Assembly (NCBI GenBank): GCA_943736015.1
Contig: OX031073.1
Location: 23,649,210 to 23,713,209 of the forward strand
DNA length: 64,000 nt
Direction of reading: 5' to 3'
From: Tridacna crocea
Taxonomy: Eukaryota; Mollusca; Bivalvia; Cardiida; Cardiidae
Positions 53,880-64,000 of this stretch are shown here, in pieces. Within the stretch, counting starts at the first letter, position 1; each line of letters begins with the position of its first letter. Under the pieces are notes generated by a model. The model saw nothing but the letters and a program-made list of their open reading frames with translations. It was not told where the DNA came from and made no database searches. The position numbers were made by a program, and so were the translations under genes.

Positions 53880-54077
53880 ACCTTTTCCAGATGACAAAAT
53901 TCAGTACTCCTCCTATTGTAAACCTTTAGCAGAAAACAGTTCAGATATGTCCCAAACCTCTGTACATGTCTTTTTCTTAGACGGGTTCTAAAACATTGTG
54001 GGAAAGGAGCAAATGCAATGTTTCCGAAAGACTTCTTCCTCAGGGTCGTTAACAGTCATGATTGTTTAGTAAAGGGT
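53876..54077 (+). mobile_element. hp-MITE with damaged hairpin
   Basis: TAAACCTTTTCCAGATGAC, L arm trace, one hairpin arm, S arm, TTTAGTAAAGGGTT. Confidence 0.65.
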
Positions 54078-54404
54078 TCTGGTCAAATTAGTCAGTATCA
54101 TAATGGCAGTCTTTGATGGTAATGCTGTGAGAAATGAGGTTATGGAAATTGTGACATTTTCCCTGCGATATGTAACCAAGGGAAGTCAGGGAAAGCTTGA
54201 GGTACCCTTGCGAACAGTATGGACGAAGATCAGATTGCAAAAAAAGAAATACTCACTGGTCATGTTTTTGCAATTTTTGTCTCCAAACGGACATGATGTA
54301 ATGCTCTGTTTGTGTAGGTTTAATTGCCTGTAGTTTGCTGACGTTTGTAAACGGTAATCTATAGATTTCATAAAATACTGTTTTCAAACAGTAATTCAAA
54401 CGAT

Positions 54405-54642
54405 TGTTTTACCCTTTACAACACACTTCCAATTTTTTAATGGTCACGACAAAGGACATTTTTGGAAACATTGTTGAAAAAAGAGAAAATGCAGGTAACT
54501 ATCATTTCTCTTGCCTCCCCCACGATGTTTTCTACGACTCCAAAGACTATTTCGATTATTGGAGCCATATTCAGATTGTCCTCTGTAAACCTTTTTCAAT
54601 TACTTCGTGTCTGCAATTATATTGTATGGTATAGATTACTAC
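54405..54642 (-). mobile_element. hp-MITE, diverged
   Basis: TTTACCCTTTACAACACACT, eroded hairpin GAGAAAATGCAGGTAAC. Confidence 0.6.
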
Positions 54643-54857
54643 AAAATCGCGCATTTTAACGACCTTGGAGAATAGGCCTATAGGAAACATTTTGGGAAAA
54701 GGAGAAAATGCTGGTTACCAGCATTTTGTCTTTCTCCCACAAATGTTTTCTATCCTTCATAAAACAAATCTTAATTTTTGAGTCATATCAACTTTGTTGT
54801 TTGCAAATTTGACGAACTTCGACTAGTCTAAATTGTGTCATTTGTAAAAAGTTTAAA
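54640..54857 (-). mobile_element. hp-MITE, diverged
   Basis: S arm CGACCTTGGAGAATAGGCC, hairpin GCTGGTTACCAGC, L arm traces, ends TTTGTAAAAAGTTTAA. Confidence 0.7.
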
Positions 54858-55585
54858 ACAATGCATACGTGTTGTTTTTTTCAATTGTGTTTGCTTAAAG
54901 TATTTGTTAATTACTTATAGCAATAATATTCTGTACTGTTCTGTACGACCTTTCTACCTGTTTTAAAAATGATGTAAATGAGTAGACAACCAACAGATCA
55001 TATTGGTAGAGGAATGAAAAAAAAAAAAATTTTCCGGTAATCTTTCATTTTAGAATTTGAAAATCTTTAAATATTGATCAGATATTGTTGATCTGTTATT
55101 TTACTTTATTTAGTTAGTGACAGATATAGATCACATACAGGACAAAACAATACTTTATTGATTTAAACTTTATAGATTCTCGTCAAACATTATTTAAACA
55201 ATAATACAATGAGTAGCAACAGAATAGTCGAACAAAAATCAGTTACTAGTAATAAAGTCAACATAATGATAATAATACTGGTAGAAAGACAGATCATGAT
55301 GACATCTTGATAATGAAAGCAATTAGATCTTTATTTATGGAGAAAGTAAGAAAAATAAATGGATAGTTAAACAATGAAATAATTGACTCACGCGAAACTA
55401 GCAAAACTTTATTCTATGCCATTAATGATAATTTCCGATTTTCGAGCAAAGCTTTGCCTAGCAAACGTGGTTAAATTTAAAAGATTGTTCCTATTTTTTT
55501 TTAAGTTTAATAATTTCACAAACTTGAACATATTTGGACGCACGAGTATACTTTAAAAAAAAAAAATATGAACTGTTCTTAAATC
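54858..55585. other. No recognised feature
   Basis: AT-rich sequence. CAATACTTTATTGATTTAAA near 55150 could be the reverse of a LINE or UTR end; nothing firm. Confidence 0.3.
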
Positions 55586-55589
55586 TGTG

Positions 55590-56215
55590 CACGCTACCTA
55601 CTTTTTGTCAAAGATATCATTAAGACAAACATTCTGACCATGATTTTTAGTATAATACTGAAAATTTGGTCTCTAAATCCCACAAAAAGTTATCTACTTT
55701 TTGACTCAACATGAATCAATTTCAAATTTGTCTGGGATTACATCAGGGCAAATATGCTACCAAAGTATCTGACTAAAAATAAGGCCTCCATAGTGCACGC
55801 CATGTTTTTCTAGGATTTTCTCCAAGTGACCTACCTTTCTGATTCGAAGTGACCCATTTCAAACTTGTGTGAGATACTATCGAGAAAGACAATTCTGACT
55901 GTGAGACTGAAAATGTGGCCCCTAGAGAACACACAAAGCTTTTCTAACATTCGCCATAGTGACCTACTTTCAGAGTCAATAACTTCAAACATATCAGAGA
56001 CATCATAAAGACATACATGTATGCTCTTACCAGACTGAAAGTGTGGCTTCTAGAATGCACCTAAGGTTTCTGTAAGCTTTGATCCAGTGACCTACTGTTT
56101 CACCCACAATAGCCTAATTTCAAAATTATCAAAGATACTTTCAACACAAACATTCTTACCAAGTTTCATAAGTATTGAACTGAATATGTGGCCTCTAGAG
56201 TGCATGCAAGGTAAC
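55590..56215 (+). repeat. Diverged tandem repeat, about 120-bp unit, five units
   Basis: Each unit has GTGACCTACTTT, AATTTCAAA, GATACTTTCA/GATATCATTA, AACATTCTTACC and GTGGCCTCTAGAG variants. Confidence 0.8.
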
Positions 56216-56564
56216 TGTTGACGCCTGGATGATGCATGACGTGCGGTGGATAGCGCTATCACAAAAACTCAACTTGAGTACTTTGTGCTTAGGTGAGCTA
56301 AAGATAAAAAGATAATTAAGTTAGAGAGTGTTTCTTTCGGAATAAGTAAGTGTACACAACCCACGATGTTTAAAGAAATCAAAGCGTTGAGAACAATGAG
56401 GTGGTAATTCTCAAGGAAGTCATTGTGTGAAATTAATAGTTTGAGAGAAAAAGAGAAATTTTATTCAAATATTGGCTTGAAAGTCAACCTATTAAGCAAA
56501 TGAATATCATTTTGGTTGAAGGGAGAGTACTCATGACAAAGTTGGGATTATTTGTGAATTGGTG

Positions 56565-57115
56565 GTTTCCCTTTGACCATTAGGAGGAGCCACGAGTAAC
56601 GTCCCTTGACAGTAGGATGCATGACGGATGGAGAGAGAAACCATGTGAATATATCGAATGAAATTAAGTTTGTACCTGAAAACTATAGTTTTGAAATGTT
56701 TTTGGCTGTTAACATTTAATTTTCATCATTACAATTAATTATTTGCATCTATAAATATTCATGCTCAATCGAATGGAGCAGAGTGCAATCTTTGGATGAA
56801 CAAGCCATGGGACGAACTGGTTTTGGAACGAAAAAGCCCAGATCCAAGCGATCGGTATACAAATTTGGTATCCTTGCGCCAAAAGAAGTCTATGAGCGAG
56901 TGAAGCTATTTTCAATTAAAAATCTGACAGTATTTCCACGAAAAATGGCCACTTCCAATTACATATCTGAAAGGTACCGAAAAATCCATTTGCCGGAAAA
57001 AAAAGTGTTAAATTGGGTTTATTTCCTTTGGCTTTGCACAAAATACGATATATGATCTTTAAAATTCAATATTGAGCTCATAGTGGTATTGTCTTGGACA
57101 AATACCAGTGTTTCA
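56565..57115 (+). repeat. Uninterrupted copy of the repeat split by the YR element
   Basis: Reverse-complement homologue of 29700-29961 plus 35261-35600. It includes a 90-codon open frame at 56783-57055 that I do not recognise; the homologous copy is not open throughout, so coding is unlikely. Confidence 0.7.
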
Positions 57116-57221
57116 AGCTCTGACCTTCATCTTCTTAAGATTTTTCTTTGCTTTGTTATCCTTATCTTGTAATATTGTAGCCCAATATTACTCTAGGGGG
57201 GGATAGCCATATGATGCTTAA

Positions 57222-57452
57222 GACTTTTACCATATAACAAAATTCTAGAATGGTCAAAACTGAAAGCACTGCAAACAACAAGTGAACAGAAGTGCTACTG
57301 AAATGATGATTTCTGTCTTAGATGGGGTAGAAAACATCGTCGAAAAAGGAGAAAATGCTGGGGACCAGCATTTTCTCTTTTTCCCACAATGTTTTCAAAA
57401 GCCTTTTATTCTCTAGGTCGACAAAACCGGGGATTGTTTGGTAATAGATTAA
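57222..57452 (+). mobile_element. hp-MITE, full length
   Basis: TTTTACCATATAACAAAATT to GGTAATAGATTAA; hairpin centre GCTGGGGACCAGC. Confidence 0.8.
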
Positions 57453-57689
57453 GACCTATTTACTTTTGTCGTTGCCCAGTGATGTCCTTAATTCCCTCCT
57501 TGCTAATGACTGACCACAAAATTATATTTGTCTTATTTCGGACTGTTGACTCGGGTGATCTTTGATAACAGTACTTCGTTACTAAGTGATCCCGAATGAC
57601 CGCGGATTAATTTAGTTTCTACAAATGAATATTGACAACCAAAATATGGATGCAAATGACTTGACCGAGTTGATCTTCATTACCGTTCA

Positions 57690-58034
57690 AGACTTGAGAA
57701 CAAAGGGTCGTGGATTCGATTCCTGGCTCGGCCAATTTCTTTCCAAATTCTGATGACAGTCATTTCGACATGATTCATTCCTCTCTCACCGTGGATCATT
57801 CTTTCGACGATGGTTATGAGGGAAAGCAGCCAGTGGCTTAAACAGAATATTGTTGGGAGCACTGGTAAAAGAAACTCCAGAAAAACATGGATAACTGTAC
57901 TGGTCTCTGCGATATTATAACTGAAATAATGTTGAAAACGACGTTAAAAACTACACGAATAAACGATCGATCAATCAATCGATCAATGAATGAACGAATC
58001 AATCAATCGATCCCTCTATTGATCGATCGATCGA
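57690..58034 (+). mobile_element. tRNA-derived SINE with (GATC/ATCA)n tail
   Basis: GTGGATTCGATTCCTGGCTC (B box), CAGCCAGTGGCTTAAACAG, ATAACTGAAATAATGTTGAA, then an extended ATCGATCAATCAATCG tail. Confidence 0.8.
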
Positions 58035-58075
58035 TTTGGACTTATCTAAAATTTTGTCGTTTGGTAAAGAGTTAA
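58035..58075 (-). mobile_element. hp-MITE L-arm tip
   Basis: TTTGGACTTATCTAAAATTT to GGTAAAGAGTTAA, abutting the SINE tail. Confidence 0.7.
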
Positions 58076-58159
58076 CGGTCATTTAATTCAATGTCTACAT
58101 TAGACAATTATCGAAGTTTCTCATCTGATAAAAAAGAAAAAAAGTTTAATGACTATTTG

Positions 58160-58386
58160 TTAATCCATTACCACACAATCCTCACTTTTGACGAACCTGA
58201 GAAAGAAGCTTTTAGAAAACATTGTGGGAAAAGGAGAAAATGCTGGTAACCAGCATTTTCTCCTTTTCCCTCAATGTTTTCCACCCTTCATAAAACAAAT
58301 TCAAATTTCAGTCACTTTCATTTTGTCGTCTGCAAACGCTTTCGATCTGGACAAGCCTAAAAATTTGTCGTTTGGTAATGAGTTAA
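58160..58386 (-). mobile_element. hp-MITE, full length
   Basis: TTAATCCATTACCACACAAT to GGTAATGAGTTAA, S arm left. Confidence 0.9.
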
Positions 58387-58757
58387 GGAATGGTTTAAGG
58401 ATTGAAATATTCCACCTTTATGTTCAGAAATAATCGCTTCTGTGCATTCTCTCTTTAGTCATAGTACATAATTATAGCCTATTGTTTATATAGTAAATAG
58501 ACGAGAATCCCTCTATCTTGTAGAAATACATTCCATTTTCAAGAGGTTCGTCTCTCCGTCTGACATTTCACAAACCTCATTACTCAACACCAACTGCACA
58601 CGATTTTTTATCTCGAAGAAGGCAAGCTTTTAAACATTATGGCAAAAGAAAAAATGCTGAAATAAGAAATTGGAAACAGAAATATATTCTATTTTGAAGA
58701 GCCTGTCTTTTTTTTTGGGGGGGGGGGATGGCATTTTATGAATATCGCGGTTAGGCC

Positions 58758-58934
58758 TAAACCTTTATCCTACCATCCCAAGTTTTAATAACCCTGAGGA
58801 AGAAGGTAAACACTGTTTCTCCTTTTCCTACGATGTTTTCTGTCCTTGTAGAGGCACAATCTATTATTTGAGTGACATTTGATTTCTTTTCCGCTAATGC
58901 CTTCAGTATTGACACGTCTGAAATTTTAGTTTAA
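58758..58934 (-). mobile_element. hp-MITE with left hairpin arm deleted
   Basis: CCTGAGGAAGAAGGTAAACA passes into TTTCTCCTTTTCCTACGATG, then a diverged L arm. Confidence 0.65.
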
Positions 58935-60004
58935 ACATATTTTATTCATCAGCATATAAAAATTAGCAACAAACGTTAGTCATATTACACTTGTACTGAA
59001 GAAATGGATCAAAACGGAAGCTTCAGCTTATAAAGTTCTTTTCAAATTTCCAGACAACGGTTATGGTACATGTATTTCATAGTCAGTGCGATAAAAATAA
59101 TTTCAGAGTAGAAAGAAGTAGAAAGAAAACAATATTAAAAAGAACAAACAAAAACATCAGAAGTAAACAGAAACAGAATGGTCTGGAGCGTTAATGGTAG
59201 AGATGTGTCAATCTATATAGATTAAGAACTCTAGTTACTTCCAACTGGACCAACACCTGGTCTGAAATTTTGTTAGGTACAAAGTTTTAACTGTTACCTT
59301 ACTACCAACTGCAGGGATCCAATTTTTCATCTTGAAGCAGATCAGGTTTTGAAACATTATGGGTCTTTTTTTTTTTAAACAAAACTAGCTGGACATGGAT
59401 GTTTCCATGATCGTGTGATGAAGCTCATTTCTGGGGGAAGGGTCAGAGGGGTGCAGCTGTTGGTCCTAGGTTCAACAATATATGCTGTAGTGAGGGCTAT
59501 TCTTCAGATATGTTCCTCGATTCCTCCCCAGTTTTATATGGGTCCTGTGAGGGTATTACTTGGTTTTTATCCTTGGTTGTCTTGCACTATCTAGCCATGT
59601 TATTGAGATAATATCTCAACTAAATTTAGTCAGATTGGTTTGCAAATCGATACAATACGCATTCTTTGATGATTTGGAACAGAATTTAATTTCAAATTAC
59701 AATAAAAACATACGCATATCTGATATACCATGTTACTTTTAGCGCAACATCCCCACAGGAATCAAGGGTGAAAACAAAGGAATACAGGTAAAAAGACCAA
59801 TCTGTTACTTAGTCACCTTTAGTCTTATCTGGCAAGGAAGGTAATACGACTTGTAGGAATGACCCCTACTAATTTACATGGAGCTTTCGTCATTTTTCCC
59901 CCCAAGTTTCTCTCTTACTAATGCTCCACAGATTAAAACCTAGCCTGCCGAATAAATCAAATCAAATTTTCAAACCGATTGTAAAGCGCCAATTGATGAT
60001 ATTT
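58935..60004. other. No recognised gene
   Basis: AT-rich intergenic or intronic sequence. ACTAGCTGGACATGGATGTT near 59388 may be part of an unrecognised repeat. Confidence 0.3.
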
Positions 60005-60125
60005 CAAATTTATCCTCTGCACAAAAGTATCTTCTATCGGACAGTGTAGATCCAAGATCAGACTGCACGTTCTGATCTACACTGTCCACAAAAGGTCACT
60101 AAGTCGCTTAGCAACTTAATAGTTA
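60005..60125. mobile_element. GCAGTCTGATCTT hairpin element, loop deleted
   Basis: GGACAGTGTAGATCCAAGAT and TGATCTACACTGTCC are present but the central 20 bp are shortened. Confidence 0.7.
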
Positions 60126-60389
60126 AGTTAACAAGTTGCCACTCCTTAGGAATGATTCATCTTAAGCATGTAAAGAAATGCCGTTTTTTTCTTATTTCAA
60201 GATGATTACTAACAGACAAGAAATTTCATTTTGACATTTGAACCTTTGACTTATAAACAGAGTGTAATTGAAGAGGAACCACCTGTACTGTATATAAATA
60301 TATTTGTTCAGTAGCTATAACCACTGCTGTGAATCTGGCTTCTCTCAATTGTCCTGAAATTTGTCTTTAACACGGGAACCAACTATTAC

Positions 60390-61215
60390 TAGATTCCGTT
60401 GTCTGCGCATGTCATTTTCTCCGAAGATTCTACCAGTCTACTATGACGCATCACCCATCCCATGTACAATGGAAAAGTAGGCCTATACCGAAGCTATTAC
60501 CAATGCCTGTTGAAGGGTAACAACCTACGTCATAGCGGAGGTGTCGGAATAGCCGCCATTTTGTGCGCAAACTGCATATTAATTACTTTAAAACGGTATA
60601 TGTATCTAAAACATACTCAAAATACCCACTTCATCTGGTGACGGTAAATATATTTGTCCTATTCGTGAAATCAAAATGCCGTGAAACAATGTTAGAGCTC
60701 TAAACACTTCAACATAATTATTCTTAACGGCATTGTATATGACATCTATTGTTAAATCGCACATGTGTCACCGGCTTCGAAAATTGTGCGGAGGTCAGCG
60801 AAACTAATAAACAAAATATTAATGTATACTAACGAAGAAAGTTGTCAGGTACCATATGCACTGCTTTATTTGGACAGATCTTCAATAACAATAATGTACA
60901 AGCTGCAAAACTTACCTTTTAAAACCAAAATGACGGATTTAAAATGTCTCCGATGACGTATGCTATGACTAAGGTTGTTACCCCTGCTGTTGTGGAACTT
61001 GTTTTAATAAATGACCGATGCATAGATTGTAATGCTAGTTGGTTATAGCTGAGTGAACCGCACCAAGTAGTGTTTTATTGAGGAAACGTTAATTCTATTT
61101 TGAAATTCAAAGGAACGGTTCCCGTTTTGTAAGAGAGTCCGGATCCGTACCCAGAATGACCACATCAGATAATGTGTATTTGAAAAATGCCATCTAGCGG
61201 AAGATAATAATTATT
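60390..61215 (+). repeat. Repeat E copy, interrupted by TIR element
   Basis: Matches 36615-36985 on both sides of 60514-60984 (CGTTGTCTGCGCATGTCATT; GCTGAGTGAACCGCACCAAG; GCCATCTAGCGGAAGATAAT). Confidence 0.72.
60514..60984. mobile_element. TIR element, copy 2 (no nested insertion)
   Basis: AGGGTAACAACCTACGTCAT at left, AGGTTGTTACCCCTG at right; inverted homologue of 39625-40383. Its undisturbed CCGTTAAGAATAAT (minus strand) shows the pre-insertion site of the MULE-like element. Confidence 0.82.
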
Positions 61216-61522
61216 GTCAATAGTTATTTACTTCCCCTGCCCCCTCCACTTCCCTCCCCCCCACCCCCGCTCTTATGGTTTCACTGGAAGGGATTATAGA
61301 TTTGCCTTCCGTCTGTTCGAAGGTCTGCGTGTCCGTCTTTTTGACTGTCCATCCTTCCCTCTTAATCTGGATTCCAAGATAACATTAAAACAATAAAAGG
61401 AGATAATGCATAAATCCATTGTTGCGAATTTAGTGTTCTTTATCCAAGAAATCTGTGTCCAGTAAAAGCCCATGAACTCAGCGGCCTACGAGTCAAGCTA
61501 GGTCAAGGTCACTGCTTTTTTT

Positions 61523-61566
61523 CTGAAGGTCGTTTTAAAAGCTGGGACTGTGTGGTAAAGGGTTGA
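61523..61566 (+). mobile_element. hp-MITE S-arm tip
   Basis: CTGAAGGTCGTTTTAAAAGC to GTGTGGTAAAGGGTTGA. Confidence 0.65.
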
Positions 61567-61595
61567 ACAATATCAAATGTTTCTAATGTTATGGC

Positions 61596-61831
61596 TTAAC
61601 CATTTACCAAATAATCCCTGGTTTTTACGACACTTTCTTAGAAAAAACAGCTTTTGGAAACATTAAAGGGGAAAAGGAGAAAATGCTTGTAACCAGCATT
61701 GTCTCCTTTTCCCATAATGCTTTCTACCCTATCAGATATCTAAAGCTTATTTTTACCCAATTCTGACTTTATCGTTTGTGGATGCTCTCAGTTTGGAACA
61801 GTCCCCAATTTGTCGTTTGGGAAAGGTTTAA
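61596..61831 (-). mobile_element. hp-MITE subfamily C, full length
   Basis: TTAACCATTTACCAAATAAT to TTTGGGAAAGGTTTAA. Confidence 0.85.
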
Positions 61832-62237
61832 GAAAAGGTCAAGGTCTATTGCATTTACAACAATTTCTACAATCTTTGATCAAAGTTCATGCATTTTACT
61901 TAGATAATTGTCTTTATATGGATGTTATGCACACAATTTGTAACCAGTCATAGCTCAAGTATTAGTGCAGGCCACTGCTTGTATATATATATAAGTTACA
62001 TTGCATGTATAAGAAAAGTAAGCCCCAAGCTTATAATAAGTATTGCACTTAAAATTTTTGTGCAAGGTTTTAGTTATTGTTGATTTGATTTTAACCTATT
62101 TATCCATATGATATTCATTTCGTCTGATCCAATTTGAACGTTTAATTTTCTTGTCCTAAATTAATAGATCTATAAGAAGCCATATAACACGACTATAATG
62201 TGACAAGGGTCAACTCTTTAACAAAATATAAAATTTA

Positions 62238-62640
62238 TGAACAGGACAGAACAGAACAAAAATTTATTATAGGACAGGTACACAGTTGTACATAGTCACA
62301 AAAAAAGAATCATTTATAAATATGAAATAACACGAGATCTAGAGAGCATTTGTACATAGTCACAAAAAAAAAGAATCATTTATAAACATGAAATAACACG
62401 AGATCTAGAGAGCATGACAGATTGTAAAAGGACCTACATTATACAATATATGTGCGCAGCGCTTTCAGCAAATTCAAAATATACGTTTAATATAATTTAA
62501 GTTTTACTTGACAGTGCCACACATATATTTGTCTACTCAACAGTAGGTATACAGAAAAAAAGATTTAAACAAAGTAAACGGACATGAATAGAAAGTACTT
62601 TGAACATGTAGGCCTAGGTTGTTTTTTGGAATACAAATGG
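62238..62640 (-). mobile_element. LINE 3' end (probable), minus strand
   Basis: Read on the minus strand: CCTATAATAAATTTTTGTTC then a TTCTG/TCCTG tail. It contains a tandem 60-bp duplication at 62292-62413 (units with GTACATAGTCACAAAAAAAG). Confidence 0.5.
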
Positions 62641-62745
62641 CATCTTTGATAAAATTTATGGCTAGCCCAAATTGAAAGCATTTGTAAACGCCCAATTACA
62701 TGTTACTCAATTGATAGTACTCATAACAAATGAATGAATGGAAAT
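62640..62745 (+). mobile_element. hp-MITE L-arm fragment
   Basis: GCCCAAATTGAAAGCATTTG followed by diverged sequence. Confidence 0.6.
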
Positions 62746-63224
62746 TTGTGATTGGTAAAAAAATTCGACATCTTTATTTTAAGTGCCCCTGTCTATTTGC
62801 TGGCAAATTTACGATATCTATGTTTTTTTTACCTCTTTTTTTCCAATGCAAACAGTGAAAGAAATGGCAAAAGAATAAGGTAAACAGAGTTTGAATGTAA
62901 TTTTTCTCCCTTTTGATATCATATTGTCTGATTTATGTTGTCACACAACAATTTTGTATGCATGTTGTACACATACCACTATTTATGTTCTCTGAATGTG
63001 ACAGGTTCTGACGGTAATATTTTACAAATAGATTGCACTTTCTATTACTTCTGGACCGACTATAAATACAACAGGGGTCGATTGCCCCAATTATTATTAT
63101 ACTGCAAAGAAATTTGTCGCTGTCTGATTAGATGATATGCCCCGAACACATATTCCTTCACATTGGCAAAAGCCACGTAAAAGCAGTTTCCTTTTCGAGA
63201 GTCCCCGTATACTTACTATGCATA

Positions 63225-63480
63225 GTGACTTACCTTGAAGTTGTAATTTAAATCCATGTTTAAATGAATAAACGTCGAATGTTTATCACAGTGACAAAAT
63301 CAAATTCGTGTACCAAACTACACGTTTTATCAAAGTCTCAATGACGTCATTTTTCAGTGACGTCAGTTTTCATTGAATTGGGGCACTCAGACGGGAAATT
63401 TTATTTCGTCAGCGTACTCAATTCAACATGGATGTGGCTCGGCTAGGTGTCGACATAATTCGCCTCAGTCGTGAACAAGT
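63225..63480 (+). repeat. Repeat shared with 24.7 kb
   Basis: Homologous to 24695-24890 and on to CAGTCGTGAACAAG, which is CAGCCGTGAACAAG at 24945. Confidence 0.65.
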
Positions 63481-63821
63481 TTCCAGGCAACGTGACTGTC
63501 GAAGAATAGCCATCTTATGGGCTGTGGGAATTTAATTACAAGTACATGTAAAAATAATCAAATAAATATTTTTTGTTTAATAGATCTATTAGATCTACAT
63601 AGATCTACCGATCTGTGAAAGACACAGAAACGTACAAATATATTCATCTAAATTAATTTCATATAAAACAGGGCGTTTCAATGCTTTATGATGGTTTTAT
63701 CACGGTTCATATTTCAGTTGTCTTTGTAGATGAGTTGGTGCCACAGTATAAGAGTTTTATTGTAGCCTGCAACGTAACTTGTGATGTATTGTGATACCTT
63801 TTAGACTAGAGTTATTTAAAC

Positions 63822-63868
63822 AAGTAAAATTTAGAATTGTCGAAACTGAAAGCATTTTCAGACGACTA
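63822..63868 (+). mobile_element. hp-MITE L-arm fragment
   Basis: GTCGAAACTGAAAGCATTTT followed by CAGACGACTAA. Confidence 0.6.
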
Positions 63869-63878
63869 ATCAGCTGGA

Positions 63879-64000
63879 CCCGTATTCAACAACCATTCTT
63901 AAGAACGTTCTTATTTTTGTTCTTCAGAATTTTATGAATAAGGAGGTAACAGGTTTAATTTGGTTTAGCCAATCAGAAGGTCTTAAATTACTTTCACAGT
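63879..64000. mobile_element. Palindromic MITE (gtattcaccaac family), cut by window end
   Basis: CCCGTATTCAACAACCATTC, TTTGGTTTAGCCAATCAGAA, TTACTTTCACAGT. Confidence 0.8.

Noticed and set aside
54103..54333. 76-codon open frame
   Set aside because: No splice context, domain or codon bias that would support it.
56783..57055. 90-codon open frame
   Set aside because: It lies in a repeat whose other copy does not keep the frame, and no known domain is seen.
2680..58433. Dozens of small open frames with [26 protein letters not shown] translations
   Set aside because: They are translations of the hp-MITE hairpin on either strand; both arms give similar peptides because they are reverse complements. 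No protein family.
62935..63135. 66-codon open frame after a CAG acceptor-like site, possible second exon for the secreted peptide
   Set aside because: Joining in the required phase gives an immediate stop; nothing ties it to the 49.6-kb exon.

Overview
The window is animal nuclear DNA, most likely from a bivalve mollusc. The evidence is one multi-exon metazoan gene with GT-AG introns, AT-rich non-coding DNA, several hundred base pairs of transposon or SINE sequence per kilobase in places, and hairpin repeats of the kind I associate with bivalve genomes. The phylum is an inference from repeat style; the metazoan assignment is firm because the gene is a tensin.

Positions 1059-16940 (+) hold the last 12 coding exons of a tensin gene: a disordered Ser/Gln/Pro-rich linker with a ten-glutamine run, an SH2 domain, a short linker and the C-terminal PTB domain, ending in TAG at 16938-16940. 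The N-terminal phosphatase-like and C2 half must lie upstream of the window. Frame is continuous through all 12 exons (1638 nt after completing the first split codon). No other complete host gene is evident. The only other host exon candidate is at 49629-49813 (+), a signal-peptide exon with a good splice donor.

Positions 29962-35224 (-) hold an apparently intact tyrosine-recombinase retrotransposon of the Ngaro/PAT (DIRS order) type. It has Gag with a zinc knuckle, reverse transcriptase, RNase H and tyrosine recombinase, flanked by split direct repeats in the order A1-ORFs-B1A2-B2. Both repeat pairs are identical between copies, so it is young. Its reading frame appears to be joined across two introns (292 bp and 48 bp). 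It sits in an older repeat whose uninterrupted inverted copy lies at about 56565-57115.

The dominant feature is a family of non-autonomous elements of about 225-230 bp, called hp-MITE here. About 60 copies or fragments cover roughly a fifth of the window. They end in TTAACYCWTTACC / GGTAAWGRGTTAA, duplicate TTAA (piggyBac-like), and carry a central 60-68 bp near-perfect inverted repeat able to fold into a long hairpin. Each side of the hairpin carries one of two arm modules: L (contains AAATTGAAAGCATTTGCAGA) or S (contains CCTGAGAAAGAAGCC). Strand is given as + when the L arm is on the left. Subfamily B has unrelated arms around a hairpin with GAAATTGCTCG; subfamily C has TTAACCCTTTCCCAAA ends. 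Hairpin arms vary between copies but stay complementary within a copy, the most intriguing signal in the window. Other residents are a second palindromic MITE (gtattcaccaac ends), two short hairpin families (GCAGTCTGATCTT and GCGCAGGCTGA), tRNA-derived SINEs, a decayed mariner, a MULE-like element with a 9-bp target duplication nested in other repeats, LINE 3' tails and several tandem repeats.
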